Made by a program: the position numbers and the translations under genes. Below, piece by piece: positions 25,325 to 36,401 of a DNA stretch of 64,000 nt (its first letter is position 1; every line of letters begins with the position of its first letter). The notes under the pieces are model-generated. The model was not told the DNA's origin, did no database searches, and worked only from the letters and a program-made list of their open reading frames with translations. The stretch lies in NCBI GenBank assembly GCA_903862955.1, contig CAIPAH010000011.1, forward strand, positions 1 through 64,000, in the 5' to 3' direction. The stretch comes from an uncultured Opitutia bacterium. GTDB taxonomy: Bacteria > Verrucomicrobiota > Verrucomicrobiia > Opitutales > Opitutaceae.

Positions 25325-27634
25325 ATGCCCGCCGCCTCCCCTGCCGCCGCTGCCCTGCAACTGCCGTTTTTCTGGCACCCCGATCACAAGCCGGACGAAA
25401 AGGACTACCACGTCGCCTTCCGCGGCGAATTCGAGCTGCCGGCCGGCGGCGAGGTGTCGTTCCAGCTCTTCGGCGCCACCTGGTTCACCGGCTGGATCGA
25501 CGGGCGCTATTTCTGCGAGGGCCCGGCGCGCTTCCCGGCGGCGTTCCCTGAGTTTCAGACTTACGTCGAGAAACTCGGCCCGGGCCGCCACGTGCTGGCG
25601 ATCCAGGTCCATCATCTCGGCGCACCGACGCGCAGCCTGATGCCCATCGACCCATTTCTCGGCTGCACCGCCCACGCCGGCGGCCGTGAGCTTCCAATCC
25701 GCTGGAAATGCCACCGCCTCGCGGGCTACACGCCGGCGGTGCGCATGATCAACTTCACGCTGGGCTTCATCGAATGGAGCGACACGCGCCTCGACCCCGA
25801 GTGGAAGCCCCCGGCCTTTGACGACCAAACGTGGACCGCGCCCGTGCCCGTCACGCGCGCGCTCGGGCCGCTGAAACCTCTCTCCAGCGGCAACACGCAC
25901 GCCCTCCCGCACGACATCAAGCTCCTCGCACAGGGAGAATACACCGAGACCTTCGGCTATGACCGCGACGACCCGCCGGCCCGGTTTTTCCTCCGCGACC
26001 TCGCACCCGCCTCGCTGCCGCCGCAGGGCATCTGGCGCCGCTACGACCTCGGGCGTGTCCGGCTGATGCGCCCACGCTTCGAGCTCGAGCTGCCCGCCGG
26101 CACCGTCGTCGAATTCGCCTATTGCGAGATGCTCGTGACCGGCCGCGTGAATCCTTGGATCACGCTCTCGACCAGCTCGTCCTGCCACCTTGACCACTAC
26201 GTCGCGCGCGGCGGCCGCCAGGAATTTTTCCCGCTCACCCCGCGCGGCGCGCGCTTCATCGAGCTTCACATCTCCGCTCCCGCCAACGCGGTGAAGTTCC
26301 ACCGCGAGGGCGTCCTGGAACGCGTTTACTACGCCGCGGCCGCCGGCTCGCTCAGCACCGGCGACGCCCTGCTGGACCAGGTTTGGACGGTCGGCGTCGA
26401 GACGCACCGTGCCTGCGCCGAGGACGCCCTCACCGACTGCCCGACCCGCGAGCGTGCGCAGTGGGCGGGCGACGTCGTCACCGTCGGCATGGACATCGCC
26501 GCCGTGGCGTTTTCCGACCTGCGCATGTGCCGCCGCGGTCTCGTGCAATGCGCGCAATGCGCCCGCGAGGATGGCCTGGTCGCAGGTCTCTGCCCCGGCG
26601 ACTGCGGTTATCTCACGACCTACGCCGCGCAATGGATCACCGCGTGCCTGCATTACTGGGAGCTGACCGGCGACCGCGCGCTGCTCGTCGAAATGCTCGA
26701 CTACGCCGAGCGCAACGTCGGCGCCTTCGAGAAAAACCTCACGCCCGACGGACTGAAAGACGACATGGGCTGGGGCTTTGTGGACTGGGGCTACGTGCGC
26801 AATCCCGGCCCGAGCGACATGGCCGTGAACCTGCACGTGCTCGCCGCCATCCGCGACATGGCCCGCTGGTGCACCGCGCTCGGCCACGCCGACCGCGCCG
26901 CGAAACACCAGGCGCTCGCCGACCGTCTGGGCGCGATCATCGCGCGCTATTTCGCCGGCGAGTTCGCCACGGGCGGCGACGTCTGGTCGCGCATCGGCTA
27001 CCATCGCGCCGTGCTCGGACTACGCGTGGGTTTCTTCGACGCGACGCAGGCGAAAGCCGGCCGCGCCTTCCTGAAGGAACACATGCTGCGCTGCTTCCCC
27101 AACAACCCCGCCGCGCCTCGGCTCAGCGATCCCGCCGCCAACAACCCTCAGCTCATCACGCCGTATTTCGGCCATTTCGCGCTGCCGGAGCTGATCGAGC
27201 ACGGTGAGATGGACTTCGTGCTTGGCCAATACCGCACCTGCTGGGGCTGGTCGCTCGGCGACGGCCGCACCACGTGGCTCGAGGTCTTCGACACCCGCTG
27301 GAGCCACTGCCACCAGTGGGCCGGCTGCCCGACCTGGCAGCTCTCGCGCGCCCTCCTCGGCCTCCGCCCGCGCTTCGACCTCGGCGCAATGAACTTCGAC
27401 GTCTCCCTTGCCACCGGTTCGCTGTCCAAAGTCTCCGGCCAAGTCCCCGTCGCCGGCGCGAACCACGTCATCAAGGTCGCTTGGACCAAGGACGCCGCCG
27501 GCCTGCACTACACGCTCGAAAGCCCCGTGCCGCTCACGCTGCACCTCGACGCCTCGCTCACGGGTGGCAAGCCGCAGACGGTGAAAGTAGATCGCACGTT
27601 CGCCGCGACGTGGACGCTCTCCGCCTGCAGCTGA
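25325..27634 (+). CDS. GH78 alpha-L-rhamnosidase family protein
   Basis: A 769-residue glycoside hydrolase. N-terminal beta-sandwich domains (to about residue 330) precede the helical barrel with DALTDCPTRERAQWAGD, the strongest GH78 signature, then ELTGDRALLVEMLDYAERN, MGWGFVDWGY and TTWLEVFDTRWSHCHQWAG, the usual C-terminal catalytic block. It should release terminal rhamnose from plant or bacterial glycans. No signal peptide is seen from MPAASPAAAALQLPFFWHP, so the enzyme may act in the cytoplasm or the start may be wrong. With the GH29 gene it suggests use of fucose- and rhamnose-bearing polysaccharides. Confidence 0.9.
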   Translation: MPAASPAAAALQLPFFWHPDHKPDEKDYHVAFRGEFELPAGGEVSFQLFGATWFTGWIDGRYFCEGPARFPAAFPEFQTYVEKLGPGRHVLAIQVHHLGAPTRSLMPIDPFLGCTAHAGGRELPIRWKCHRLAGYTPAVRMINFTLGFIEWSDTRLDPEWKPPAFDDQTWTAPVPVTRALGPLKPLSSGNTHALPHDIKLLAQGEYTETFGYDRDDPPARFFLRDLAPASLPPQGIWRRYDLGRVRLMRPRFELELPAGTVVEFAYCEMLVTGRVNPWITLSTSSSCHLDHYVARGGRQEFFPLTPRGARFIELHISAPANAVKFHREGVLERVYYAAAAGSLSTGDALLDQVWTVGVETHRACAEDALTDCPTRERAQWAGDVVTVGMDIAAVAFSDLRMCRRGLVQCAQCAREDGLVAGLCPGDCGYLTTYAAQWITACLHYWELTGDRALLVEMLDYAERNVGAFEKNLTPDGLKDDMGWGFVDWGYVRNPGPSDMAVNLHVLAAIRDMARWCTALGHADRAAKHQALADRLGAIIARYFAGEFATGGDVWSRIGYHRAVLGLRVGFFDATQAKAGRAFLKEHMLRCFPNNPAAPRLSDPAANNPQLITPYFGHFALPELIEHGEMDFVLGQYRTCWGWSLGDGRTTWLEVFDTRWSHCHQWAGCPTWQLSRALLGLRPRFDLGAMNFDVSLATGSLSKVSGQVPVAGANHVIKVAWTKDAAGLHYTLESPVPLTLHLDASLTGGKPQTVKVDRTFAATWTLSACS

Positions 27635-27640
27635 GGGGTC

Positions 27641-27715
27641 TCACGCAAAGGCGCTAAGCCGCCAAGGTCTGCTTCGGAAAACTCTCCGGCTTAGCGGCTT
27701 TGCGCCTTTGCGTGA
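27641..27715. repeat. Inverted repeat, TCACGCAAAGGCGCTAAGCC family
   Basis: Arms 27641-27666 and 27690-27715 match at 24 of 26 positions around a 23-base centre. It fills the convergent space between the GH78 and ettA genes. It belongs to the same family as 18712-18770 and 44257-44324. Confidence 0.92.
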
Positions 27716-27727
27716 ACCCTCCGATCC

Positions 27728-29413
<1,686 letters not shown>

Positions 29414-29469
29414 GCCCCCACTCAAACGCGCGGTTGACGCGCCGCAAGCTCCGGGGCTTCGCTTGCGGC

Positions 29470-29979
29470 GTGCATCCCCGCCGCGCCACCCCCGCCGACG
29501 CCCAAGCCATCGCGGAGGTCCACGTCGCGTCCTGGCAGGTCGCCTACCGGGGATTTTTCCCCGACACCGTGCTGGACAACCTCTCGGCGGCCGACCGCCG
29601 GGCCATGTGGGCGCCCCGGCTCGCGGCCAGCAACCACACCATCTGGGTGACCGAAGACGCGGGGCGCGTGACCGGGTTCGTCTCCGCCTGCCCCTCGCGC
29701 GACGCTGACCTTCCACCGCCGGCATTTTCCGAGGTGGCCGCGCTTTATGTGCATCCCGACGCGTGGGCCACCGGCTGCGGTCGCGCGCTGTGCGCCGCGG
29801 CGTTCGCGGAAATGCGCCACACGCCCGCACAGACCGTGCTGGTCTGGGTGTTGACGGGCAACGTCCGCGCGCGGCGCTTTTACGAGAGCCTCGGCTTCCT
29901 CACCGACGATACCCAAAAGAACATCACGCTGTTCAACGTCACCCTCCCCGAGATCCGCTACCGGCTGAGCCTGCGGTGA
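29470..29979 (+). CDS. GNAT-family N-acetyltransferase
   Basis: A 169-residue acyl-CoA transferase. The order is RRATPADAQAIAEVHVASW, then FSEVAALYVHPDAWATGCGRAL with the acyl-CoA loop (Q/R-x-x-G-x-G/A form), and VLVWVLTGNVRARRFYESLGF with the Asn and Tyr common in GNAT active sites. It begins at GTG 29470, since an upstream TTG offers no family similarity. Substrate unknown. It is divergent from ettA and 31 bases before the next gene start. Confidence 0.85.
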   Translation: MHPRRATPADAQAIAEVHVASWQVAYRGFFPDTVLDNLSAADRRAMWAPRLAASNHTIWVTEDAGRVTGFVSACPSRDADLPPPAFSEVAALYVHPDAWATGCGRALCAAAFAEMRHTPAQTVLVWVLTGNVRARRFYESLGFLTDDTQKNITLFNVTLPEIRYRLSLR

Positions 29980-30010
29980 ACGCCGCCCGTTGACGTCCGC
30001 CCTCCTGCCC

Positions 30011-30808
30011 ATGGAACACCCACCCCTGCAACGCGCCACCCTCATCGCCGCCGTGCGCGGCGCGCTGGAGCCGCTGGCGTTCGTGCACTGCCTGTGGGAG
30101 GGCGGGGCCACCTGTTTCAGCCGCGCCGACGAGTGGAGCGACGTGGACCTGCAGTGCGAGGTGGACGACGATCGCGTCGCCGACACGTTCGCCGCCGTGG
30201 AGGCCGCGCTCGGGTGCGTGGCCCAAATCTCGCTTTGTTTCGCCGTCCCGGAACCCGCGTGGCACGGCCACAGCCAGCGTTTCTACCGTTTCGCCAACGC
30301 CGAGCCGTGGCTGCAACTCGACCTGTGCGTGATGAAGCGCAGCGCGGCTTACAAATTCAACGAGCCCGAAATCCACGGCGCCGCGAGCCTGCTCTTCGAC
30401 CACTCGGGCCTGTTCAGCAAGAACGTCGTCCGCACGGACCGCGAGGCCCTGGAAAAGCGCCTGCGCACCCGGATCGCGGCGCTGCGCACGCGATTCGCGA
30501 TGTTCCAGGTGCTGGTGGAGAAGGAAACCTGGCGCGGAAATCCCATCGACGCGCTGCATTTCTTTTCCGGCCTCACGCTGGCGCCGCTCGTCGAGCTGCT
30601 GCGCATCAAGCACGACCCGCTCCGCCACAACTGGGGCAATCGCTACCTGCATCGCACGCTGCCGCCGGCCGACGCGGACTTGCTGCAAAGCCTGATGTAT
30701 GTCGCAACGCCGGAGGAAATTCCCGCCAGGCGCGTTGCCGCCGCCGCGCGGTTCGAGGCGTTGGCCGCCGAGCTCGACGCCCGCCCCCGGCTGGTCCCGC
30801 CCGCCTGA
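30011..30808 (+). CDS. Nucleotidyltransferase-like protein
   Basis: A 265-residue soluble protein. Near the start GGATCFSRADEWSDVDLQCEV resembles the pol-beta nucleotidyltransferase core, where a Gly and Ser region is followed by two Asp residues on a strand. The rest, with WLQLDLCVMKRSAAYKF and FMVFQVLVEKETWRGNP-like helices, resembles aminoglycoside-adenylyltransferase-like proteins of unknown substrate. Whether the metal ligands are all present cannot be confirmed by eye. The ATG at 30011 was chosen over an upstream TTG. Confidence 0.7.
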   Translation: MEHPPLQRATLIAAVRGALEPLAFVHCLWEGGATCFSRADEWSDVDLQCEVDDDRVADTFAAVEAALGCVAQISLCFAVPEPAWHGHSQRFYRFANAEPWLQLDLCVMKRSAAYKFNEPEIHGAASLLFDHSGLFSKNVVRTDREALEKRLRTRIAALRTRFAMFQVLVEKETWRGNPIDALHFFSGLTLAPLVELLRIKHDPLRHNWGNRYLHRTLPPADADLLQSLMYVATPEEIPARRVAAAARFEALAAELDARPRLVPPA

Positions 30809-30865
30809 CAGGTTCGCCGAGCTGCCTGCTTGCCAGCGCCGGAAACGCCCGCTGAGGATAGGGAC

Positions 30866-32269
30866 TTGAGCGCAACCCCCCACCCCACCGGCGCCGACTC
30901 GGAGGCCGACCATTCCTTCTTTGGCCACCCGCGCGGACTCGGCTACCTCGCCTTCACGGAGGCGTGGGAGCGCTTTTCCTACTACGGCATGCAGACGCTG
31001 CTCGTGCTGTATATGGTCAAACAGCTGTTCCTGCCCGGCCACATCGAGCACATCGCGGGCTTCACCGCTTTTCGCGCCGGCCTCGAGTCGGCCTACGGCC
31101 ACGTGCTCACCAATGTCGCCCTGGCCTCCGCCATCTTCGGGCTCTACACGGGCCTCGTCTACCTGACGCCCGTGATGGGCGGCTTCGTCGCCGACCGCTG
31201 GCTGGGCCGCACACGCACGATCACCCTCGGCGCGCTGCTGATGGCCGCGGGGCATTTCCTGATGGCCTTCGACGTGTCGTTCCTCGCCGCGTTGCTCTGT
31301 TTGCTGACGGGCGTCGGGTGTTTCAAAGGCAACCTCGCCAGCCAGATCGGCTCGCTCTACGCGCCGGAGGACCTGCGCCGCGCCGACGCCTTCCAAATCT
31401 ACTACCTCTTCATCAACGCCGCGGTCATCATCGCCCCGCTCGTGGCGGGCACGCTCGGCGAGGTCTATGGCTGGCATTACGGCTTCGGCGCCGCGGGCGT
31501 CGGCATGGTCATCGGGCTGCTCATTTACCTTTCCGGCCGCAAATGGCTGCCGGTCGACCAGGTCGGTGCACGGGCAACCACGGCAGCGCGGCCGGCCATG
31601 ACCACCGACGAACGCCGGGCCCTGGCCGTGCTCATCGCGCTGCTGCCCGTGCTCGCCATCGGCGCGGTGGGCAACCAGCAGATTTTCAACGCCTACATGC
31701 TGTGGGTGCCCAGCCACGTCAGCCTCGTCTTCTTCGGGCGCACGATGCCCACCACCTGGCTGATCACGCTCGACGCCATCGTGAGCGTTTCCTGCCTCGT
31801 CGGCGCCGTGGCCTTCTGGCGGATTTGGGCCGCGCGGTTCAAGGAGCCCAGCGAAGTCGCCAAAATCACGATCGGCCTCGCGCTCAGCGCAGCCGCCATG
31901 CTGTGCCTCGCCGGGGCGGCGCTATTCCCCGGTCCGGACGGGAAGGCCTCCATTGGCTGGGTGCTCGGCTTCGAGCTCCTCAACAGCATGGGCTTCGCCA
32001 ACGTCTTCCCGGTGGGTCTCGCGATGTATGCGCGCGCCTCGCCCCGGGCCATCGTCGGCACGATGGTCGGCGTCTACATGCTGCACATGTTTCTCTGCAA
32101 CAATCTCGTGGGCTGGCTCGGCGGCTTGCTCGAACACATGTCCGGCGCGGGTTTCTGGTTGATGCACGCCGGCCTGGTCGGCACCGCCTGCATCCTCATG
32201 TTCGTCGCCGCCCGTTTCGCCGGCCACCTGCTCAACCCGGCCGGGCCGGCGGATTCGGCGCAGGGCTAG
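30866..32269 (+). CDS. POT-family proton-coupled peptide transporter
   Basis: A 467-residue MFS protein with about 12 to 14 helices. The POT signature is clear: LAFTEAWERFSYYGMQTLL near residue 25, ExxERFxYYG in form, which binds protons and peptides. The second signature region is CFKGNLASQIGSLY. TTG at 30866 is taken as the start, since GAGGATAGGGAC gives a Shine-Dalgarno-like site just upstream; a TTG 36 bases earlier gives 479 residues. It imports di- and tripeptides. Its stop overlaps the convergent YkgJ-type gene by four bases. Confidence 0.93.
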   Translation: MSATPHPTGADSEADHSFFGHPRGLGYLAFTEAWERFSYYGMQTLLVLYMVKQLFLPGHIEHIAGFTAFRAGLESAYGHVLTNVALASAIFGLYTGLVYLTPVMGGFVADRWLGRTRTITLGALLMAAGHFLMAFDVSFLAALLCLLTGVGCFKGNLASQIGSLYAPEDLRRADAFQIYYLFINAAVIIAPLVAGTLGEVYGWHYGFGAAGVGMVIGLLIYLSGRKWLPVDQVGARATTAARPAMTTDERRALAVLIALLPVLAIGAVGNQQIFNAYMLWVPSHVSLVFFGRTMPTTWLITLDAIVSVSCLVGAVAFWRIWAARFKEPSEVAKITIGLALSAAAMLCLAGAALFPGPDGKASIGWVLGFELLNSMGFANVFPVGLAMYARASPRAIVGTMVGVYMLHMFLCNNLVGWLGGLLEHMSGAGFWLMHAGLVGTACILMFVAARFAGHLLNPAGPADSAQG

Positions 32270-32538
32270 CCCGATTTGGTCCCGTCAGATCCGGTCGCCA
32301 GTTCCAATTTTTCCAGGAATTCCAAGGCTTCCTCTCGGTTCGCGCCGCACATTTCGTTCGTCGGGCGCAAACTCACGCAAAACGCCGGACGCTCGGGCCG
32401 GCCAAACAGCCCGCAACGCAGATCCGTCATGAGCTGCACGCACGGGATGCCCGCCGGCTTTCCGTGCGGCATGCCGGGGATCGGCAACGTGATGGAGGGC
32501 GCGATGCAACACGCGCCGCATTCGAGGCGACAGTCCAT
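32266..32538 (-). CDS. YkgJ/UPF0153 family cysteine-cluster protein
   Basis: A 90-residue soluble protein with the family Cys cluster: MDCRLECGACC at the start, GIPCVQL near residue 32, RCGLFGRP and FCVSLRP. These Cys probably bind zinc or an iron-sulfur group. Function is unknown. It converges on the POT transporter with a four-base overlap. The start at ATG 32538 was chosen since upstream codons run into a repeat. Confidence 0.88.
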   Translation of the reverse strand: MDCRLECGACCIAPSITLPIPGMPHGKPAGIPCVQLMTDLRCGLFGRPERPAFCVSLRPTNEMCGANREEALEFLEKLELATGSDGTKSG

Positions 32539-32556
32539 GGCTTCAAATGTGTGGAG

Positions 32557-32629
32557 AGCCACAAAGAGGTGCAAAAGGCACAGGAAACCGACTGCTCACT
32601 CTTGTGACTTTTCGTGCCTCTTTGTGGCC
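32557..32629. repeat. Second copy of the CCACAAAGAGGCAC-type inverted repeat
   Basis: The left arm (about 32557-32584) and right arm (about 32601-32629) are complementary, with the first 12 bases GCCACAAAGAGG exact and weaker pairing inward. It lies upstream of the YkgJ-type gene and downstream of the AsmA-type gene. Confidence 0.78.
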
Positions 32630-32643
32630 CTGGTTGGCTGGTT

Positions 32644-35600
32644 TCATTGCAGGCTGAGGAACACCCGCGGGCCCTTGTTCTGCTTCGTGGCGTCGGCACC
32701 CTGCGAGAGGAACAGCCGGTCGGCGGCGATGTGCCCGACGTTGATGAGTTCGTCCCGCACCCGCAGCGCACGCGCGGCGGCCAGGGCGCGGAGGTCGTCG
32801 TCGTTGACCACCATCGTCTCCGCCAGCCGGCCGGTCATTTCGTCCAGCGGCAGCCCGGTGGCTTCCGCCGCGACCACGGCTTTCTCGTGCTCGGCGGCGA
32901 GTTTCGCGTTCTCCTTCTTCACCGCGTGTTTTTCGCGTTGGTCCTTGAGCGTGATGAAATTCACCACGCTGCGGAAAAATCCCGGCGGCGGCGGGGGCGG
33001 CGGTGCGGCCACGGTGGGCGCCGGCGGCAGCGGCGTGCCGAATTTCGTGCCGGGCGGGAATTGCGCGTCAAAAAGTTTCTTCACCATCGCGGCGTTGGCC
33101 TCGGGCGTGATCTCCAGCTTGTCCGGTGGCGCGATGTTCGGGTTGATCGCATGTTGCGCCTCCCAGACCTGGCGACGCACGAGCTCGGCAAACTTCTGCC
33201 GCTTCAACGCGTAGGTGTCCGCCGCAGCGTCGTAGCTGCCCTCGAGGCCGAGGCTGAGCGCCGGCCGGTTCGTCAGCGCCTTGACCAGCGTGTCGAGCTT
33301 CGGCCGCTCCGTCGGCAAAAGGTCGTGGCCGCCCGGCGTGAATTCCTGGTAGGCCAGCTCGTCGCCACCGCCGCCGAACATCGAGCCCAGCAGCGAAAAC
33401 GGCGACGTCGCGGCCTTGGCCAGCAGGTTGCCGATCACGCGCCACACGACCTTGCCGATGTGGAAATCGGGGTCGTCGATCCGGCCCTCGACCGGCACGT
33501 CGATGACGATGTTGCCGTCGAGGTCCTTGAGCAGCGCCACGCCGAGGCGGACGGGGAGATGCACGGCGTCGGGGCTGTTCGTCGCAGCGCCAAACGTGAA
33601 CTGGTGCAGCGTGATGACATTCGTGGACGTCAGCTTGTTGCCCTCGACGCTGACCTTTGTGTCGACCACCAGCTTGCCGCGCGCGAGTTCGTAGCCGGCA
33701 AATTTTCCCGTGTAGGGACTGAGCGGGAGCAGGTCCACGTTCTTGTAGTCGACCTTGATGTCCAGCGAGCGGACCGCGCCGAGCGGGTCGAGCTTGCCGC
33801 TGATCGACACCGGCCCGGCCCCGTCAACCATGCCCTTCAAGTCGACGTCGGCCTTCGCCAGATGGGCCGAAGACAGCCCGGTGATCGTGCCGCCAAATTG
33901 GTTGATGCCCATCCGCACGTTCGGCTCGAGCGAGCGGTCAGCAAAGCTGAAATCGCCATCGGTGATCACGATCCTGCCCACCTCGACGTTCGGCAGCGCC
34001 GCCGCCGGCGCGGCTCCGGCCTCCGGGGCCGGCGCGGGGGCCCTCGACTTGAGCAGGCCGGGGCGGTGGTTGAGGAGGATCGCCACGAGATTGACCGATT
34101 TGTCGGTGTTGATCATCGCGCGCGCGTAGGGCCCGGCCAGATCCAGCTCCGTCAATGACACGGTGAGTTGCGGCGCGGTGCGGGCCTTGAGTTCCTTCAG
34201 CCGGAATGCCGCAAAGCCCGCGAGATCCTCGTTGTGCACGCCGTCCACCAGCCCGAATTGATCCACCGCGACATCGCCGGCGAAGCTCAGCACCGGCGCG
34301 CCACCCGCCGCCGGCAGGGCGAGATGCACCGTGTTCGACGTGGTTACGGTGCCCTGCGTGATGCGCACGTTGGCGAATTCCTCCACATACGGGCTCAGCG
34401 GCAGGATCGCGAGGGAGCTGACATCGGTCTTCAGGTCCGCCGTCACCTCGGGCTTCAACGTCACCTGGCCCGAAACCGACACCGTGCCCTGCGGCGCCCA
34501 AGTGAAGGCGAGGTGCATCGGCATCACCGCGCCGTCCGCGAGCGACACGTTCTTCAGCGAAAACTGCAGTCCGCTCAGCTCCAGGTGCGCGGGGCGTGGG
34601 GCGGCGTTGTCCGTCACGTCGATCTTGAAGTCCTTCACTTCGACGTCATCCACCCGCGCGTCGGGCAACGGCGTCGGCGCCTGGGCCGCACCCGCCGAGG
34701 CCACGCTGCCGGAAGCTCCGGGCTCGGGCGTCAGCATCGTGAGCAGGTTCAGCGAACCGTCCTGTTCGCGGCGCACCGCCACCTGTCCGCCGGTAATCAT
34801 CACATGGTCCACCCTCGTCTTGAACGTGATCGCGTCCGCCTGGATGCCCGTCACGTCGAGCGCCGGCAGGTCCACGGCGAGCTGGCCATTCCCGCGCTCG
34901 GCCAGCCGCAGGTCGCGGAGGTGCACCTCGCCGCCGGCGAGCTTCAGTGTCCGATTCTTGCCATCGAGGGCGGCGTCGTAATGCCCGCGAATCGTCAGCT
35001 TGCCGTCGGTCAGGTCCGCGCGGATCCGGTCCGCGAAATACGGCGAGTATTTCTTCAGGATCAGGTTCTCGATCGAAAAGTCGCCGTGCGACTCAAGCGG
35101 GTCGGCCGCCAGGCGGCCGGTCCAGAAAAATTTTTCCCCCGCCTCGGTCACCGCCTCAAAATGGTAGGGCGCCCCCTGCGCGCCCGTCGTGCGCAGCCCC
35201 GTCACGACGAACGTGACCGGGCCGAGTACGGTGGTGAACGGCTTGCTGCGCGAAAGATCCGAGAACTCGAGCCGCGCGCCGTTGACGGCGAGATGGCCGA
35301 TCCGGATGGGCCGCATCGGCTTGGACGGCGCGGCTGGCGCGCCCGGTGGCTTGGCGCTGAGCACCGCCGCCCGCTCGATCAGGTCCGCGAAATTCAGCGT
35401 GCCATCCGGCTTGATCACCACGGCCACGTGGTAACCATCGAGTTCGATTTCACTCAGCACCCAGTCGCCGGTCAGCGACGACAGCAGGTCGAAATTCACA
35501 TACAGCCGGTCCCAGCCGAGGAAGGAACCGTCCAAGTCCTTGAGGCGGATGTCGAATTGCTCGACCGTGACCGACAACGCGTAGGGATTCAGTCGGACTT

Positions 35601-35757
35601 TCCCGATTGTCACCTTGCGGCCGAGGGCGGCGGAGAGGCGCTTTTCGGCCTGGTCCTTGACGATGGGCGGCAGGACAAAGAAACCCACGACGGTGAATAG
35701 CAACAATGCGGTCGCTGCGATGATCATCCAGCGGCGGGAGCGCGGGGAGAGTTTCAT
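32644..35757 (-). CDS. AsmA/DUF748-like membrane-anchored envelope protein
   Basis: A 1037-residue protein with one N-terminal membrane helix (RRWMIIAATALLLFTVVGFF, about residues 9-28) and a very long periplasmic beta-rich region. Family traits are LGRKVTIGKVRLNPYALSVTV near residue 50, VNGARLEFSDLSRSKPF-like strands and DKSVNLVAILLNHRPGLL. Near the end, LPTERPKLDTLVKALTNRPAL and LGLEGSYDAAADTYALKRQ are typical of DUF748 C-termini. AsmA-like proteins are thought to bridge membranes for phospholipid transport. The Pro-rich last 100 residues are low complexity. Confidence 0.9.
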   Translation of the reverse strand: MKLSPRSRRWMIIAATALLLFTVVGFFVLPPIVKDQAEKRLSAALGRKVTIGKVRLNPYALSVTVEQFDIRLKDLDGSFLGWDRLYVNFDLLSSLTGDWVLSEIELDGYHVAVVIKPDGTLNFADLIERAAVLSAKPPGAPAAPSKPMRPIRIGHLAVNGARLEFSDLSRSKPFTTVLGPVTFVVTGLRTTGAQGAPYHFEAVTEAGEKFFWTGRLAADPLESHGDFSIENLILKKYSPYFADRIRADLTDGKLTIRGHYDAALDGKNRTLKLAGGEVHLRDLRLAERGNGQLAVDLPALDVTGIQADAITFKTRVDHVMITGGQVAVRREQDGSLNLLTMLTPEPGASGSVASAGAAQAPTPLPDARVDDVEVKDFKIDVTDNAAPRPAHLELSGLQFSLKNVSLADGAVMPMHLAFTWAPQGTVSVSGQVTLKPEVTADLKTDVSSLAILPLSPYVEEFANVRITQGTVTTSNTVHLALPAAGGAPVLSFAGDVAVDQFGLVDGVHNEDLAGFAAFRLKELKARTAPQLTVSLTELDLAGPYARAMINTDKSVNLVAILLNHRPGLLKSRAPAPAPEAGAAPAAALPNVEVGRIVITDGDFSFADRSLEPNVRMGINQFGGTITGLSSAHLAKADVDLKGMVDGAGPVSISGKLDPLGAVRSLDIKVDYKNVDLLPLSPYTGKFAGYELARGKLVVDTKVSVEGNKLTSTNVITLHQFTFGAATNSPDAVHLPVRLGVALLKDLDGNIVIDVPVEGRIDDPDFHIGKVVWRVIGNLLAKAATSPFSLLGSMFGGGGDELAYQEFTPGGHDLLPTERPKLDTLVKALTNRPALSLGLEGSYDAAADTYALKRQKFAELVRRQVWEAQHAINPNIAPPDKLEITPEANAAMVKKLFDAQFPPGTKFGTPLPPAPTVAAPPPPPPPGFFRSVVNFITLKDQREKHAVKKENAKLAAEHEKAVVAAEATGLPLDEMTGRLAETMVVNDDDLRALAAARALRVRDELINVGHIAADRLFLSQGADATKQNKGPRVFLSLQ

Positions 35758-35809
35758 CGGCCCAGCCTGCTCCCCGGCGCCAGATTGGCAACCCTCGCCG
35801 AATAGCACC

Positions 35810-36283
35810 TTAGGTCAATCCGAGTGCGGCCCGCAGCTGCGCGGCGTGGTCGGCGGTATCCACTTTCGGCACCACCGCGAGCACGGTGCCGTCGCGGTCC
35901 AGGAGATACGCGGCGCGGGCCGGCCCCGTGAAGGTTCGCCCATACATCGATTTTTCGACGACGGATTCCGTCGCCCGGGCGAACAGGTCATCCGGGTCGC
36001 TCACCAGCGTGTAGCCGATCTTTTTCTTCGCCGCATACTTCGCATGCGAGCCGCAGGTGTCGCGGCTGACCGCCACGAGATTGTACCCCGCGCGGTCGAA
36101 TTCCGCCGCATGGGCCGCCAGACTGTCATTCTGCCGGTCGCAGCCCGGTGTATTATTACGCATGTAAACCGACACGATCGTGCGGCGGATCAGCAGGTCG
36201 GAGAACCGGACAGTCTCCGTCTTGCCATTACGGAAGACCTTGATTTGGAAGCTCGTATCGATCTTTTTTCCGGCCGAAACCAT
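35810..36283 (-). CDS. Peroxiredoxin of the AhpC/TSA-BCP type
   Basis: A 157-residue thioredoxin-fold peroxidase. The peroxidatic Cys48 lies in NNTPGCDRQN, close to the consensus TPGCT, and Arg is in RDTCGSHAKY. A second Cys77 in that segment could be a resolving Cys in helix 3, as in some bacterioferritin comigratory proteins (atypical two-Cys). It has no signal peptide, so it is cytosolic. The start MVSAGKKIDTSFQIKV was chosen. It lies on the minus strand between the AsmA-like gene (53-base gap) and a divergent thioesterase. Confidence 0.9.
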   Translation of the reverse strand: MVSAGKKIDTSFQIKVFRNGKTETVRFSDLLIRRTIVSVYMRNNTPGCDRQNDSLAAHAAEFDRAGYNLVAVSRDTCGSHAKYAAKKKIGYTLVSDPDDLFARATESVVEKSMYGRTFTGPARAAYLLDRDGTVLAVVPKVDTADHAAQLRAALGLT

Positions 36284-36401
36284 GCGCGAAAGTTGAGCCC
36301 TGCGCCCTCGGCGGGTCAAGCTGCGGCTCGGTTCCGCGTCTCTGACATTTAACCCCGCGGGCTTTGACGTGGACCGAATAATGCTCCAACGTCGCCGCCC
36401 A

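Noticed and set aside
24821-27004. Minus-strand 727-residue open frame
   Set aside because: It is antisense to the GH78 gene and part of a methyltransferase gene, both of which have strong family motifs.
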